Shown here piece by piece: positions 54,472 through 63,876 of a stretch of DNA of 64,000 nt (positions within the stretch are counted from its first letter, which is position 1; each line of letters opens with the position of its first letter). The DNA is from Streptomyces sp. NBC_01754 (GTDB taxonomy: Bacteria > Actinomycetota > Actinomycetes > Streptomycetales > Streptomycetaceae). The notes under the pieces are model-generated. The model had not been told where the DNA came from and made no database searches. It saw nothing but the letters and a program-made list of their open reading frames with translations. Location of the stretch: the NCBI RefSeq assembly GCF_035918015.1, contig NZ_CP109132.1:1550001-1614000 (forward strand), in the 5' to 3' direction. The translations under genes were made by a program, and so were the position numbers.

Positions 54472-55827
54472 TCACCGCGAGCCCTCCCGGGTCCGCAGCA
54501 GCCTGGTGATCTGCCGGACGAGTTCCTCGTCGCTCTCGGGGGCGCCGGCCCGGCCGGACACGAGGTCGTCGAGCCGCGCGGCGGTCCGGAAGTCGTAGGC
54601 GCGTTCCTCCTCGTCTCCGGGGACGTGGTCGTACTCGTCCTTGGCACGGAAGCCGACGGTCAGGTCGACGGCCTTCGCGATGAGCCAGGTCAGCACGAAG
54701 GAGAAGGCGATCACGGCGACGATCGCCACGAGCTGCTTGCCCAGCAGGGCCCCGCCACCGCCCTCGAAGAGCCCCTTCTGGCCGCTGATCCGCGCGGTGG
54801 CGAACAGACCGACCATGATCAGGCCGATGAGTCCGCCGACGCCGTGCACCCCGACCACGTCGAGGGTGTCGTCCACGCCGAGGCGGTACTTGAGGGTGAT
54901 CGCGAAGGCGCTGACGGCGCCGACGACCAGCCCGGTGACGACCGCCCCGAGTGTGTCGATCTCACCGCAGGCCGGCGTGATGGCCACCATGCCGGCGACG
55001 GCGGACGAGACGACGCCCAGTGTGGTGACGCCGCCGGTACGCCACTTCTCGACCAGCGGCCAGGTCACCATGGCGCCCGCCGCGCCCAGCTGGGTGTTGA
55101 TGAAGGCCGCCGCCGCGGTGCCCTGGTCCGTCAGCGCGGAGCCCGAGTTGAAGCCGAACCAGCCGAACCAGAGGAGTGCCGCGCCGACCACGACGAGCGG
55201 GATGTTGTTCGGCCGCTCCTCCCGACGGGCGAAGTCGCGCGGTGCGCGCAGCACCAGCGCCACCGCCAGGCCGGCCACCCCGGAGTTGAGCTCCACCGGC
55301 AGACCGCCCGCGAAGTCGAGGGCGCCGAGGTGCTTCACGATCCAGCCGTCCTGGTCGAACACCCAGTGGGCGAGGGGGACGTAGACGATCAGCAGCCACA
55401 GGACGACGAAGACCAGCCATCCCCTCATGGTGGCCCGGTCGGCGACGGAGCCGCTGATCAGGGCGACGGTGATGATCGCGAACCCCATCTGGAACGTGCT
55501 GTAGACGTACGTGGGGATGTGGCCGGTGAGCGTGGTCAGCCCGATGTCGTGCATGAAGACGTGGTCGAGATTGCCGATGACCCCCGCGCCGCCCACATCG
55601 GGGCCGAACGCCAGCGTGTAGCCGATCGCCCACCAGACGAGCGTCCCGAAGGCGAGCGCGGCGAAGCTCATCTTGATCATCATCAGGATGTGCTTGGTGC
55701 GCACCATGCCACCGTAGAAGAACGCCAGTCCCGGCGTCATCAGCAGCACCATGGCGGTGGCGGCGAGCAGCCAGGCCGTGTCGCCGGAGTCGTACGCGGG
55801 GGGCATCGGCGCGGGGGCGGTGTTCAT
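54472..55827 (-). CDS. amt: Ammonium transporter (Amt family)
   Basis: 451 residues with eleven transmembrane segments. Family motifs: MVLLMTPGLAFFYGGMVRTKH (about 32-52), GALDFAGGLPVELNSGVAGL (about 170-190) and VVGVHGVGGLIGLIMVGLFA (about 318-338). The first His of the twin-His pore motif appears as Glu (PVELNSG) while the second (GVHGVGG) is kept; a like change is known in some fungal Mep proteins. No glnK follows. It starts 75 bases after the ureD stop on the same strand, so it may be co-transcribed with urease and recover ammonia. The cytoplasmic tail is about 55 residues. Confidence 0.93.
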   Translation of the reverse strand: MNTAPAPMPPAYDSGDTAWLLAATAMVLLMTPGLAFFYGGMVRTKHILMMIKMSFAALAFGTLVWWAIGYTLAFGPDVGGAGVIGNLDHVFMHDIGLTTLTGHIPTYVYSTFQMGFAIITVALISGSVADRATMRGWLVFVVLWLLIVYVPLAHWVFDQDGWIVKHLGALDFAGGLPVELNSGVAGLAVALVLRAPRDFARREERPNNIPLVVVGAALLWFGWFGFNSGSALTDQGTAAAAFINTQLGAAGAMVTWPLVEKWRTGGVTTLGVVSSAVAGMVAITPACGEIDTLGAVVTGLVVGAVSAFAITLKYRLGVDDTLDVVGVHGVGGLIGLIMVGLFATARISGQKGLFEGGGGALLGKQLVAIVAVIAFSFVLTWLIAKAVDLTVGFRAKDEYDHVPGDEEERAYDFRTAARLDDLVSGRAGAPESDEELVRQITRLLRTREGSR

Positions 55828-55902
55828 CGGCGGGATACCTCGCTGAGGGTGTCGAGGGGTCGGGTGGGCTGACGCGTCACGGCTCGCGCACCGGGGGCCG
55901 CG

Positions 55903-56886
55903 TCATGGCTTGCGCACCGGGGGCGCCGGGCAGCCGGTGAGGAGCCGGTGTACGGAGTTCCAGGCCGCGGTGTGCGCGGCGGCGACCCGGACGGGGCTGT
56001 CGTCCAGCAACCGCAGCCAGGCGCCGCACTCCCGGGGCAGCACGCTCACCCCGTACATGACCCCGTGGCCCGCCAGCGCCTCGTGCAGGGTGTCGGCGAT
56101 CTCCTCGGCCGGTGCCCGGTCGGTGACGACGAAGAGGGAGCCGACGTGGTCGTGCCCGGCGAAGACCGCCGGGCCCGCCACGCCGTCGCCGGGCGTCCCG
56201 GTGTCCGCGGCCAGCCGCTGGGTGTCGAGGGCCAGCAGGGTGCCGTCGGGCCGGGCGATGCGCAGGTCGGCCGCGAGGACCCGGTAGGCGTGGCGTTCGC
56301 CGCGGGCGAGCCGCCCCGCCGTCACGGTGTCGCCCAGGACGACCGTGCCGCCGGGGGCGACCGTGACCTCGGTGCGCTGGTAGAAGCGGGCGTCCTCGAA
56401 CGGGATCAGGGGGTCCGGCAGGTACTCGACGTAGGAGCCCTCGTCCGCCGACAGGTGGACGCGCTGGCTGGCGTAGTCGTGCTCCATCCGGAACACCTTG
56501 GTGGCGGCCTGGGTGGTCAGGTGCACCTGGCTGCCGGGGCCGCACCGGAAGTCCATCCGGTAGCGGTCGGCCTGGGCGACGCCACCGCCGGTGGCCATCA
56601 GGCAGACGTAGGCCATGCCGGGCATGGCCGGGTCGGTCCACAGCGGCCGGATGATCTGGAGCGGCGACTTCTGGTAGCGCTCCACGAGCTCGGTGCGCCC
56701 ACCGCGCACGGCGAAGGCCAGATCGAGGACGCCGACCTTGGCCGGCGAACCAGGGGCGAGCGTGTCCGGCACGGACCCCAGGACCGCCACCTCGGGGGGC
56801 AGCCGTTCGGCGCCGTAGTACCCGGGGTCGAGCCGGTCGGGCCGGGCGACCCGTACGGGCCGGAGCGTCGGCGAGGCGGGAGGCAC
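55903..56886 (-). CDS. ureD: Urease accessory protein UreD
   Basis: 327 residues, UreD/UreH family, scaffold binding apo-urease together with UreF and UreG for nickel insertion. The core shows GMAYVCLMATGGGVAQADRYRMDFRC, VHLTTQAATKVFRM and EYLPDPLIPFEDARFYQ (about 100-195), the family hallmarks. ATG 56886 is one base after the ureG stop. It is the last accessory gene before amt. Confidence 0.92.
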   Translation of the reverse strand: MPPASPTLRPVRVARPDRLDPGYYGAERLPPEVAVLGSVPDTLAPGSPAKVGVLDLAFAVRGGRTELVERYQKSPLQIIRPLWTDPAMPGMAYVCLMATGGGVAQADRYRMDFRCGPGSQVHLTTQAATKVFRMEHDYASQRVHLSADEGSYVEYLPDPLIPFEDARFYQRTEVTVAPGGTVVLGDTVTAGRLARGERHAYRVLAADLRIARPDGTLLALDTQRLAADTGTPGDGVAGPAVFAGHDHVGSLFVVTDRAPAEEIADTLHEALAGHGVMYGVSVLPRECGAWLRLLDDSPVRVAAAHTAAWNSVHRLLTGCPAPPVRKP

Positions 56887-56887
56887 G

Positions 56888-57508
<621 letters not shown>

Positions 57509-57549
57509 GGTGCTCCCTGACTGGTGGGTGGGGTGGTACGGCGGGTGGT

Positions 57550-58305
57550 TCAACTGGCGAAGAGCCGGGCCTCGGCCCGTTCGTGACGGCACGACATGAC
57601 GTCCGAGGCGAAGACGGTGGCGCCCACGTCGGCGAGTTCCCGTAGCAGCGCGGCCTCCACGGTCCGCTCGATGACGGGCACCACGGCGTGGAGCATGGTC
57701 TGGGCCCGGCGGTGGTCGGTCAGCCTCAGGCGCAGGGCCGCTCCCGCGAAGCTGGCGCAGAAGGCGAACAGGTCGGAGGCGACGGCCTGGCGGACCGGCA
57801 CGCCGGTGGCGGCGTAGACGATCCCGGCCGCCACCGCCTGGGTCCCGGGTACCTCGCGGCGTACCACGCGCCCGAAGTAGTCACCGATCTCCGGCCGGTC
57901 GTAGACCTCGCTCGCGAGGTCGAGGAGCTGCCGTCCGGTGCGGGTGGCGGCCCGGCGCATCTCCTGCCCGAGCTTGGTGGCGAACAGATGCTCGTCGACG
58001 GCCGCCACGGTCTCCGGTCGCCCGGCCCGGGTGGCCCGGTGGGCCAGCGCGAGTGCGGTGGCGTCGGCCGGGCCGACCCCGTGCAGCAGCAGGGACTCCA
58101 GCAGCTCGCGCAGGGTGCCGGCGTCGACCGCGCCTGCCTGGGCGAACCCCTCCAGGCTGTGGGACAGGGTGTAGAAGCCGCTCGGGAAGGCCGAGTCGGT
58201 CAGCTGGAGGCTGACCAGCAGCTGACCGAGGGGCGGCACCCCGGCCCCCGCCCCCGTGCGGGGACCGGGGCCGGTGCCCAGGGTGTCGCGTTCTTCCTGG
58301 TACAT
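57550..58305 (-). CDS. ureF: Urease accessory protein UreF
   Basis: 251 residues, all-helical UreF, which gates the UreG GTPase in the maturation complex. Conserved LLVSLQLTDSAFPSGFYTLSHSLEGF (about 29-54) and GVPVRQAVASDLFAFCASFAGAALRL (about 173-198). The first 25 residues are Gly/Pro-rich. ATG 58305 is 3 bases after the ureC stop. Confidence 0.93.
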   Translation of the reverse strand: MYQEERDTLGTGPGPRTGAGAGVPPLGQLLVSLQLTDSAFPSGFYTLSHSLEGFAQAGAVDAGTLRELLESLLLHGVGPADATALALAHRATRAGRPETVAAVDEHLFATKLGQEMRRAATRTGRQLLDLASEVYDRPEIGDYFGRVVRREVPGTQAVAAGIVYAATGVPVRQAVASDLFAFCASFAGAALRLRLTDHRRAQTMLHAVVPVIERTVEAALLRELADVGATVFASDVMSCRHERAEARLFAS

Positions 58306-58308
58306 CGT

Positions 58309-60033
58309 CTAGACCAGGAAGAACAGGTGGTTGAGGGGAAGGCTCTCGGCCGGGTCGATGGTGGCGACCTTGCCGTTGAGGGTGACCTTGAACGTCTCCG
58401 GGTCGACCTTGATGTCCGGCAGCGCGTCGTTGCGGACCATGTTGTGCTTGCCGATGGTCCGGGTCCGGCGCACCGGCAGGACCGTGCGTTCCAGGCCGAG
58501 CGCGTCCGGTACACCGGCCGCGATGCCGGCCTGCGACATGAAGGTGACGTGGGTGGCCTGCTGGGCCTTGCCGTACTGCCCGAACATCGGGCGGTAGGTG
58601 ACGGGTTGCGGGGTGGGGAGCGAGGCGTTGGGGTCGCCCATCTGCGCCCAGGAGATGATGCCGCCCTTGATGACCATCTTCGGCTTCGCGCCGAAGGAGT
58701 GGATGGGCCAGAGCACGATGTCGGCGAGCTTGCCCTTCTCGATCGAGCCGATGTGGTCCGCGATACCGGTGGCGATGGCGGGGTTGATGGTCACCTTGGC
58801 GAGGTAGCGCAGCACCCGCTGGTTGTCGTTGCGGTCCGAGTCGCCCTCCAGCACACCGAGCTTGTCCTTGCAGTGGTGGGCGGTCTGGAAGGCCCGGGTG
58901 ACGGACTCCCCGACGCGGCCCATGGCCTGCGAGTCGGAGGAGAACATGCTGATCACCCCGAGGTCGTGCAGGACGGTCTCGGCGGCGATGGTCTCGGCGC
59001 GGACGCGGCTGTCGGCGAACGAGACGTCCTCGGGGATGTCATGGCTGAGGTGGTGGCAGACCATCACCATGTCCAGCAGCTCGTCCACCGAGTTCTTGGT
59101 GTACGGCAGCGTCGGGTTGGTCGAGGACGGCAGGATGTTCGGCTCGCCCGCCACCCGCAGGATGTCGGGGGCGTGGCCGCCGCCCGCGCCCTCGCTGTGG
59201 AAGGTGTGGATCGTACGGCCGTCGATCGCCGAGCGGGTGTCCTCGAAGAACCCGCTCTCGTTGAGGCTGTCGGTGTGGATGGCGACCTGGATGTCGTGTG
59301 CGTCGGCGACGTTCAGGGCGTTGTCGATCACGGCGGGGGTGGCGCCCCAGTCCTCGTGGACCTTCAGCACGCAGGCACCGGCGGCGACCTGCTCGTGGAG
59401 GGCCTCCGGCAGGCTGCCGTTGCCCTTGCCCATGATCCCGAGGTTGACCGGGACGCTCTCCACGGCCTGGAGGATCCGGCCGATGTTGTACGGGCCGGGC
59501 GTGCACGTGGTGCCGTTCGAGCCGTCGGACGGGCCGGTGCCGCCGCCGATGAGGGTGGTGATGCCGTTGGTGAGGGCCTGTTCGGCCTGCTGGGGCGCGA
59601 TGAGGTGGACGTGGGTGTCGATGGCGCCCGCCGTGGCGATGAGGTGCTCGCCCGCGATGGCCTCGGTGCCGGGCCCGATGATCAGACCCGCGTCGACCCT
59701 GTCCTGGGTCTGCGGGTTCCCCGACTTGCCGATGCCGGCGATGAAGCCGTCCTTGATGCCGATGTCGCACTTGACGACGCCGACCACGGGGTCGATGACC
59801 ACCACGTTGGTGATGACGGTGTCGAGGGCCCCCTGGGCGCTGGTGGCCTGCGGGTCGGCCGCCATGCCGTCACGCATGGTCTTGCCGCCGCCGTAGAGGA
59901 CCTCGTCCCCGTACTGGCCCTCGCTGTAGTCCTTCTCGACCTCGACGACGAGGTTGGTGTCCCCCAGGTAGAAGCGGTCGCCGACCGTCGGACCGAACAT
60001 GTCGGTGTACTGCTTGCGCGGCAGGATGGGCAT
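58309..60033 (-). CDS. ureC: Urease alpha subunit (catalytic)
   Basis: 574 residues, standard length. Active-site features: HVHLIAPQQ, the carbamylated-lysine block [42 protein letters not shown] and the flap [14 protein letters not shown] with Cys and His; all nickel ligands are present. It hydrolyses urea to ammonia and carbamate. ATG 60033 shares its A with the ureB stop (TGATG). The longer frame upstream lies in ureB. Confidence 0.97.
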   Translation of the reverse strand: MPILPRKQYTDMFGPTVGDRFYLGDTNLVVEVEKDYSEGQYGDEVLYGGGKTMRDGMAADPQATSAQGALDTVITNVVVIDPVVGVVKCDIGIKDGFIAGIGKSGNPQTQDRVDAGLIIGPGTEAIAGEHLIATAGAIDTHVHLIAPQQAEQALTNGITTLIGGGTGPSDGSNGTTCTPGPYNIGRILQAVESVPVNLGIMGKGNGSLPEALHEQVAAGACVLKVHEDWGATPAVIDNALNVADAHDIQVAIHTDSLNESGFFEDTRSAIDGRTIHTFHSEGAGGGHAPDILRVAGEPNILPSSTNPTLPYTKNSVDELLDMVMVCHHLSHDIPEDVSFADSRVRAETIAAETVLHDLGVISMFSSDSQAMGRVGESVTRAFQTAHHCKDKLGVLEGDSDRNDNQRVLRYLAKVTINPAIATGIADHIGSIEKGKLADIVLWPIHSFGAKPKMVIKGGIISWAQMGDPNASLPTPQPVTYRPMFGQYGKAQQATHVTFMSQAGIAAGVPDALGLERTVLPVRRTRTIGKHNMVRNDALPDIKVDPETFKVTLNGKVATIDPAESLPLNHLFFLV

Positions 60034-60518
60034 CAGCGCGAACCCTTCTTCTGCTTGGAGTCCTTCTTGGAGTCCTGCTTGGAGTCCTTCTGGTTCCTGG
60101 GCTCGTCCGCGCTCCCCCCTGCGGCGGGCCTGCCCTTCGCACTGCTCTCCGCGCCGGCGAAGCCCCGTTCGATCGCCCTGCGGACGGCTTCGACCCGGGC
60201 GGGGTGCGAGACGAGACTGCCGTTGAGCAGTCCGCTGAAGCCGACCAGCCGCCCGGTGCCGGCGTACTCGCACAGCTCGACCTCGCGCGTACCGCCGGGC
60301 TCGACGCGTACGGCGGTGCCGGCGGCGATGTTGAGGTGCATTCCCAGCGCCTTCTGCCGGTCGAACGACAGTGCGGAGTTGACCTCGAAGAAGTGGTAGT
60401 GCGACCCGATCTGGATCGCCCGGTCTCCGGTGTTCTCGACGGTGAGCCGGACGGTCCGGCGGCCGGCGTTGATCTCGATCGGTTCCTCGCCGTACAGGTA
60501 CTTCTGGCGGAATGTCAT
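60033..60518 (-). CDS. ureB: Urease beta subunit with Lys-rich C-terminal extension
   Basis: 161 residues against the usual 100 to 105. The normal UreB fold covers about 1-105 ([48 protein letters not shown] block [16 protein letters not shown]). The extra 50 or so residues end in a repetitive basic tail ([18 protein letters not shown]) coded by near-identical short DNA repeats around 60045-60095. The start overlaps the CbiX-like gene by four bases and the stop touches the ureC ATG. Confidence 0.94.
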   Translation of the reverse strand: MTFRQKYLYGEEPIEINAGRRTVRLTVENTGDRAIQIGSHYHFFEVNSALSFDRQKALGMHLNIAAGTAVRVEPGGTREVELCEYAGTGRLVGFSGLLNGSLVSHPARVEAVRRAIERGFAGAESSAKGRPAAGGSADEPRNQKDSKQDSKKDSKQKKGSR

Positions 60519-61336
60519 ACGGTGCTCCTGGTGACGTGGTCCGCTCCATGGACATGTGGGTGGACATGCGGGTGCGGGTGGGGACGGGCGTGGTCGTGTC
60601 CCTCGCCCGGGGGATGCGTGTGGGAGTGGCCGTGGTCGTCGGCGGCGGTCAGTCCGGCTCCGACGCCGTCGTCCCGTCGGCGGCTCCACCGCAGCCCGGC
60701 GTCGGCCACCCGCTCGGCGAGTACCCGGGCCAGGGCCGCGCGGGACACCGTCGGTCCGGCGGACGTGACCTCGACGCCCGGGACGCCGGGTACCTCGGGA
60801 AGGTGGAAGCCGGCGGGCAGCAGCGTCACCCGGGAGGCTCCGAGCAGTGCGCAGCGCCGTACGCCCTCGGCGGGATCCGGATCACCGCCGGTGAAGGCGA
60901 CCTCGACCGGCCGACGGCTGTCGTAGCCGTGGACGAGCCGTGCGATCCGGTACAGCTCGGCGTCGTCGAACGGCCCGCCGGCCGGGGCGGTGACGAGCAG
61001 GGCCGAGGTCTCCGGTGCTCGGTTCGCGGCCGCCCGCAGCCAGGCGATCAGATGCCGGGCGGTGGCGAACGGCTCCGCGAGCAGGGTCCCGGAGGTCTGT
61101 GCGGCCGGCAGCGCGCGCAGCGTCCGGGCGGTGTCCGCCACGAGTTCGGGGTCCCTGCCCAGAGTCATGGGGACGACGCACGCCTCCTCGCCCGAGCGTC
61201 TCAGACGGGCCAGGGCACGGATCAGCTCGCGCCCGCCGGGGACGACGAGCGCCTCCGGGCCGGCGAGGTCGCGCAGCGCCTCGCCGTCTTCGGCCTCATG
61301 GCCGTACACGGCGACGACGCGGCGGAGGTCGGCCAC
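60515..61336 (-). CDS. CbiX/SirB-like chelatase-family protein with His-rich tail, in the urease operon
   Basis: 273 residues. The body (about 1-225) has the two-lobe class II chelatase layout: [13 protein letters not shown] where CbiX has [20 protein letters not shown], then [21 protein letters not shown] and [21 protein letters not shown]. Only part of the catalytic pattern is kept. The last 40 residues contain 13 histidines ([22 protein letters not shown]), a likely Ni2+ or Co2+ store. It starts with GTG 61336, 3 bases after ureA, and overlaps ureB by four bases. No ureE is present, so it is the best candidate nickel carrier of the operon; function is inferred. Confidence 0.82.
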   Translation of the reverse strand: MADLRRVVAVYGHEAEDGEALRDLAGPEALVVPGGRELIRALARLRRSGEEACVVPMTLGRDPELVADTARTLRALPAAQTSGTLLAEPFATARHLIAWLRAAANRAPETSALLVTAPAGGPFDDAELYRIARLVHGYDSRRPVEVAFTGGDPDPAEGVRRCALLGASRVTLLPAGFHLPEVPGVPGVEVTSAGPTVSRAALARVLAERVADAGLRWSRRRDDGVGAGLTAADDHGHSHTHPPGEGHDHARPHPHPHVHPHVHGADHVTRSTV

Positions 61337-61339
61337 CGC

Positions 61340-61645
61340 TCAGCCCGCGATGGGGTCGTGACAGGAGACCAGCTTGGTGCCGTCCATGAAGGACGCCTCG
61401 ACCTGGAGCAGCCCCAGCATCTCGCGTACGCCCGGCATGGTGTCGTCCTCGGAGAGGATCTGACGGCCGAGTTCCATGCAGTCGGCGACACTCTTGCCGT
61501 CCCGGGCGGCCTCCAGGATCGCCTCGGTGATCAGTGCGACGGACTCGCTGTAGTTGAGCTTGAGCCCACGGCCCTGGCGTTTGCGGGCCAGGTCGGCCAC
61601 CACGTACACCAGCAGCTTGTCGATCTCGCGAGGGGCGAGGTTCAT
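61340..61645 (-). CDS. ureA: Urease gamma subunit
   Basis: 101 residues, the normal length. Conserved LAPREIDKLLVYVVADLARKR, KLNYSESVALITEAILEAARDG and LLGLLQVEASFMDGTKLVSCHDPI-type end (MLGLLQVEASFMDGTKLV). It is the first structural urease gene, 14 bases after the urea transporter stop. ATG 61645 begins it; a much longer frame lies across the transporter gene and is a shadow. Confidence 0.96.
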   Translation of the reverse strand: MNLAPREIDKLLVYVVADLARKRQGRGLKLNYSESVALITEAILEAARDGKSVADCMELGRQILSEDDTMPGVREMLGLLQVEASFMDGTKLVSCHDPIAG

Positions 61646-61659
61646 CGTCGGTGCCTTTC

Positions 61660-62661
61660 TCAGGATGTCGAGGAGGACGGGCGGTCGGAACCGGAGGGAC
61701 CGCTGACGCTGCGGATACGCGTCAGGAAGGGGACCGCGGCCATGAACGCCCAGGTCGTGAGGTTGAAGGGCCAGGTGAAGGTGTGGCCGTTGAACGGCTG
61801 GAACAGGGTGGTCAGCGAGGCGGTCAGTGCGGTGGCCGCGGCGGCGGCGACCAGGGTGTACACGGTGTTCCAGGCGGTGGCGGTGAGGAAGACCGTGCCC
61901 ATGCCGATGGCGACCAGTACGGAGTTGTACCCGTAGATGCCGTTGGTGATCTGGGCGACGGGGGCCCCGAACGCCCAGGCCACCAGGACGCCCACGACGC
62001 TGCCGGCCGCGGCGAACAGGGCGACGCGCCACCCCGCACAGGCCAGGCCGACGAGCATGATGAGCCCGACGTACCACTCGTCGACGAGGAAGACCTGCGA
62101 GAAGTTGTTGAGGAAGGCGTGCCCGAAGTCCTGCCCGGTGAGCCCCGGACCCCCGTAGGTGGGGTCGGGGGCCGTCTTGGCGGTTCCGTGCCAGACCCTG
62201 GCGTAGGAGGACGCCCCGATCACCATGACCCCGGAGACCACGCAGAACGGCGCGGTCATCGCCTTCAGTCCGTACGGCGCGAGGAAGGTGGTCAGGGTCG
62301 AGTTGAGGACGGTGCACATGACCGCGCCGACGAGGGTGAGCAGGTACGTGGAGAGGTGGTTGCCCAGGTAGACGACCAGCGCGATGCCCGTGAGGCAGCC
62401 GCTGAACCCCTGGAGACCGAGGGCGATGCTCGACCTGTCGATGCCCAGCGCGTAGGCGGCGGCCGTGGCGAAGACGGTGCCCATCGTCGCGAAGAGTCCT
62501 ACCTGCCAGCCGGCGGCCCACAGGGCGGCGAGGATGAGGACACCGGTCCACAGGAGGGGCTGGAAGTCGACCTGTCCCACTCCGCGTAAGGAGGCGAGGA
62601 GGAAGCCCGCGGGTTCCCTCTTCTGCAGCTTGGCGACGTTCTCCGGTTCGGCGACGGGCAC
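61660..62661 (-). CDS. Urea transporter (UT family)
   Basis: 333 residues with about ten transmembrane segments. The two UT half-repeats are visible: GLQGFSGCLTGIALVVYLGNH (about 70-90) and GIYGYNSVLVAIGMGTVFLTA (about 225-245), plus LFQPFNGHTFTWPFNLTTW near the end. It brings urea in for the urease genes that follow after 14 bases. GTG 62661 has GGAG 6 bases upstream and is preferred; GTG 62709 lies 5 bases after a strong -10 and could be a leaderless start adding 16 residues. Confidence 0.9.
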   Translation of the reverse strand: MPVAEPENVAKLQKREPAGFLLASLRGVGQVDFQPLLWTGVLILAALWAAGWQVGLFATMGTVFATAAAYALGIDRSSIALGLQGFSGCLTGIALVVYLGNHLSTYLLTLVGAVMCTVLNSTLTTFLAPYGLKAMTAPFCVVSGVMVIGASSYARVWHGTAKTAPDPTYGGPGLTGQDFGHAFLNNFSQVFLVDEWYVGLIMLVGLACAGWRVALFAAAGSVVGVLVAWAFGAPVAQITNGIYGYNSVLVAIGMGTVFLTATAWNTVYTLVAAAAATALTASLTTLFQPFNGHTFTWPFNLTTWAFMAAVPFLTRIRSVSGPSGSDRPSSSTS

Positions 62662-62714
62662 GGATGACTCCAGCCTTCGGTGCGTGGCAGGCGGCAGCCC
62701 GTCACGCACGGGAA

Positions 62715-62743
62715 CTTATATCGGCGTTTGACCCCATATCCAA
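62715..62743 (-). promoter_or_regulatory. Promoter of the urea transporter-urease operon
   Basis: On the minus strand TTGGAT (62738-62743) and TATAAG (62715-62720) are exactly 17 bases apart, in the AT-richest part of the region. I looked for a GlnR site and did not find a clear one. Confidence 0.55.
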
Positions 62744-62856
62744 GAACAGTCCATTTTCCACACGTTCGCCCTGTTTGGATGCGCCATCCAGGCTGCCCTA
62801 CCCACCGGGGTCGCGCCTTTCACGAATCGCCGCATATGGTCCAATACGGTTACGGC

Positions 62857-63324
62857 ATGCTCCAGAAGATGGCTCTGCACACCCATTCGCACCCGGATCA
62901 CCATCCCGGCGTCCAGCGCTCGGTGGTGGCCGCCGTCGCGGTTGGCGGGGCCGCCGGAGCCTGCGCCCGGTACGGCGCCGAGCGGCTGTGGCCCACCGGT
63001 GGAACGCAATTCCCCTGGACGATCCTGCTGGTCAACGCGGTGGGGTGCTTCCTGATGGGCGCCCTGATGGTGACCCTCAAGCTGCGCTTCCCCTCCGCCC
63101 CCCGGCTCGTGAGCCCCCTGCTGGGCACCGGGGTTCTCGGCGGCTTCACCTCCTTCTCGCACTACACGGACGGGGTGCGGAAGCTCTTCGAGGCCGACCG
63201 GCCCGGCTACGCGACGGGCAGTCTCCTGCTGACCGTGGCAGCGGCGCTGGCCGGAGTGACGGCGGGCGCGCTCCTCGCCCACGCGGCCCTTCGGGGCGGT
63301 TACCACTCCAGGGGCGGCGCGTGA
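62857..63324 (+). CDS. crcB: Fluoride exporter CrcB/Fluc, first of a pair
   Basis: 155 residues with four transmembrane segments. Fluc motifs: GGAAGACARYG, FPWTILLVNAVGCFLMGALM (Asn pore residue) and GTGVLGGFTSFSHYT (Phe box). The N-terminus HTHSHPDHHPG is His-rich. TACGGT (62845-62850) lies 6 bases before ATG 62857, so it may be leaderless; ATG 62836 is an alternative. No fluoride riboswitch is visible upstream. It overlaps the second crcB by four bases. Confidence 0.9.
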   Translation: MLQKMALHTHSHPDHHPGVQRSVVAAVAVGGAAGACARYGAERLWPTGGTQFPWTILLVNAVGCFLMGALMVTLKLRFPSAPRLVSPLLGTGVLGGFTSFSHYTDGVRKLFEADRPGYATGSLLLTVAAALAGVTAGALLAHAALRGGYHSRGGA

Positions 63325-63698
63325 TCACCGACTGGCTTCTCGTGCTGGCCGGGGCGCTCGTCGGGGCACCGGTGCGCTATCTGCTCGGGGTGGACGCCAA
63401 GTACCGCCTCGGCGGCTCCTTCCCCTGGGGGACGCTCGCGGCCAACGCGGCCGCGTGCCTGGTGCTGGGGTTCGTCGCGCGGGCCGCCACGGACGGCGAT
63501 CTGGGGACGCGGCTCCACCTGCTGCTGGCCGCCGGGTTCTGCGGCGCCCTGTCGACGTGGTCGACCTTCTCCTACGAACTCCTGACCCTCGCCTCCGCAC
63601 GGCGGCTCGCGGTGGCCGGGGGGTATCTGCTGCTCAGCGTGGGGGCGGGGCTCGGGCTCTCGTTCGCCGGGGCGGCGGTGGCGGGCGCGGTCTTCTGA
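63321..63698 (+). CDS. crcB: Fluoride exporter CrcB/Fluc, second of a pair
   Basis: 125 residues, four transmembrane segments: GALVGAPVRYLLGVDAKYR, FPWGTLAANAAACLVLGFVA, and GFCGALSTWSTFSYELL with the Phe/Ser pore elements. GTG 63321 overlaps the stop of the first crcB (GTGA). The two subunits probably form a heterodimeric, dual-topology fluoride channel, as known for paired Fluc genes. Confidence 0.92.
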   Translation: MITDWLLVLAGALVGAPVRYLLGVDAKYRLGGSFPWGTLAANAAACLVLGFVARAATDGDLGTRLHLLLAAGFCGALSTWSTFSYELLTLASARRLAVAGGYLLLSVGAGLGLSFAGAAVAGAVF

Positions 63699-63832
63699 GC
63701 GCGGGCCCCCGGCGGACAGGCCGGCATCGTGCCACTACCACGAGGACGTGACCTTCGGCTCGCCGATGATCGCCCGGCCGACCGGGGACACGGCTGCGTA
63801 CGGGGAGACGGCCGCCGTCCGACGGGCGTCTC

Positions 63833-63876
63833 GGCACGACGGGGCGCCCGCCGCCGGGCGGGCGCCCCGTCGTGCC
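63833..63876. terminator. Terminator hairpin between crcB and the cupin gene
   Basis: Perfect 20-bp stem (63833-63852 with 63857-63876) with a 4-base loop, directly against the stop of the minus-strand cupin gene; probably bidirectional. Confidence 0.8.

Noticed and set aside
62710..62856. Search for a fluoride riboswitch before crcB
   Set aside because: None of the conserved crcB aptamer blocks is present in this leader.
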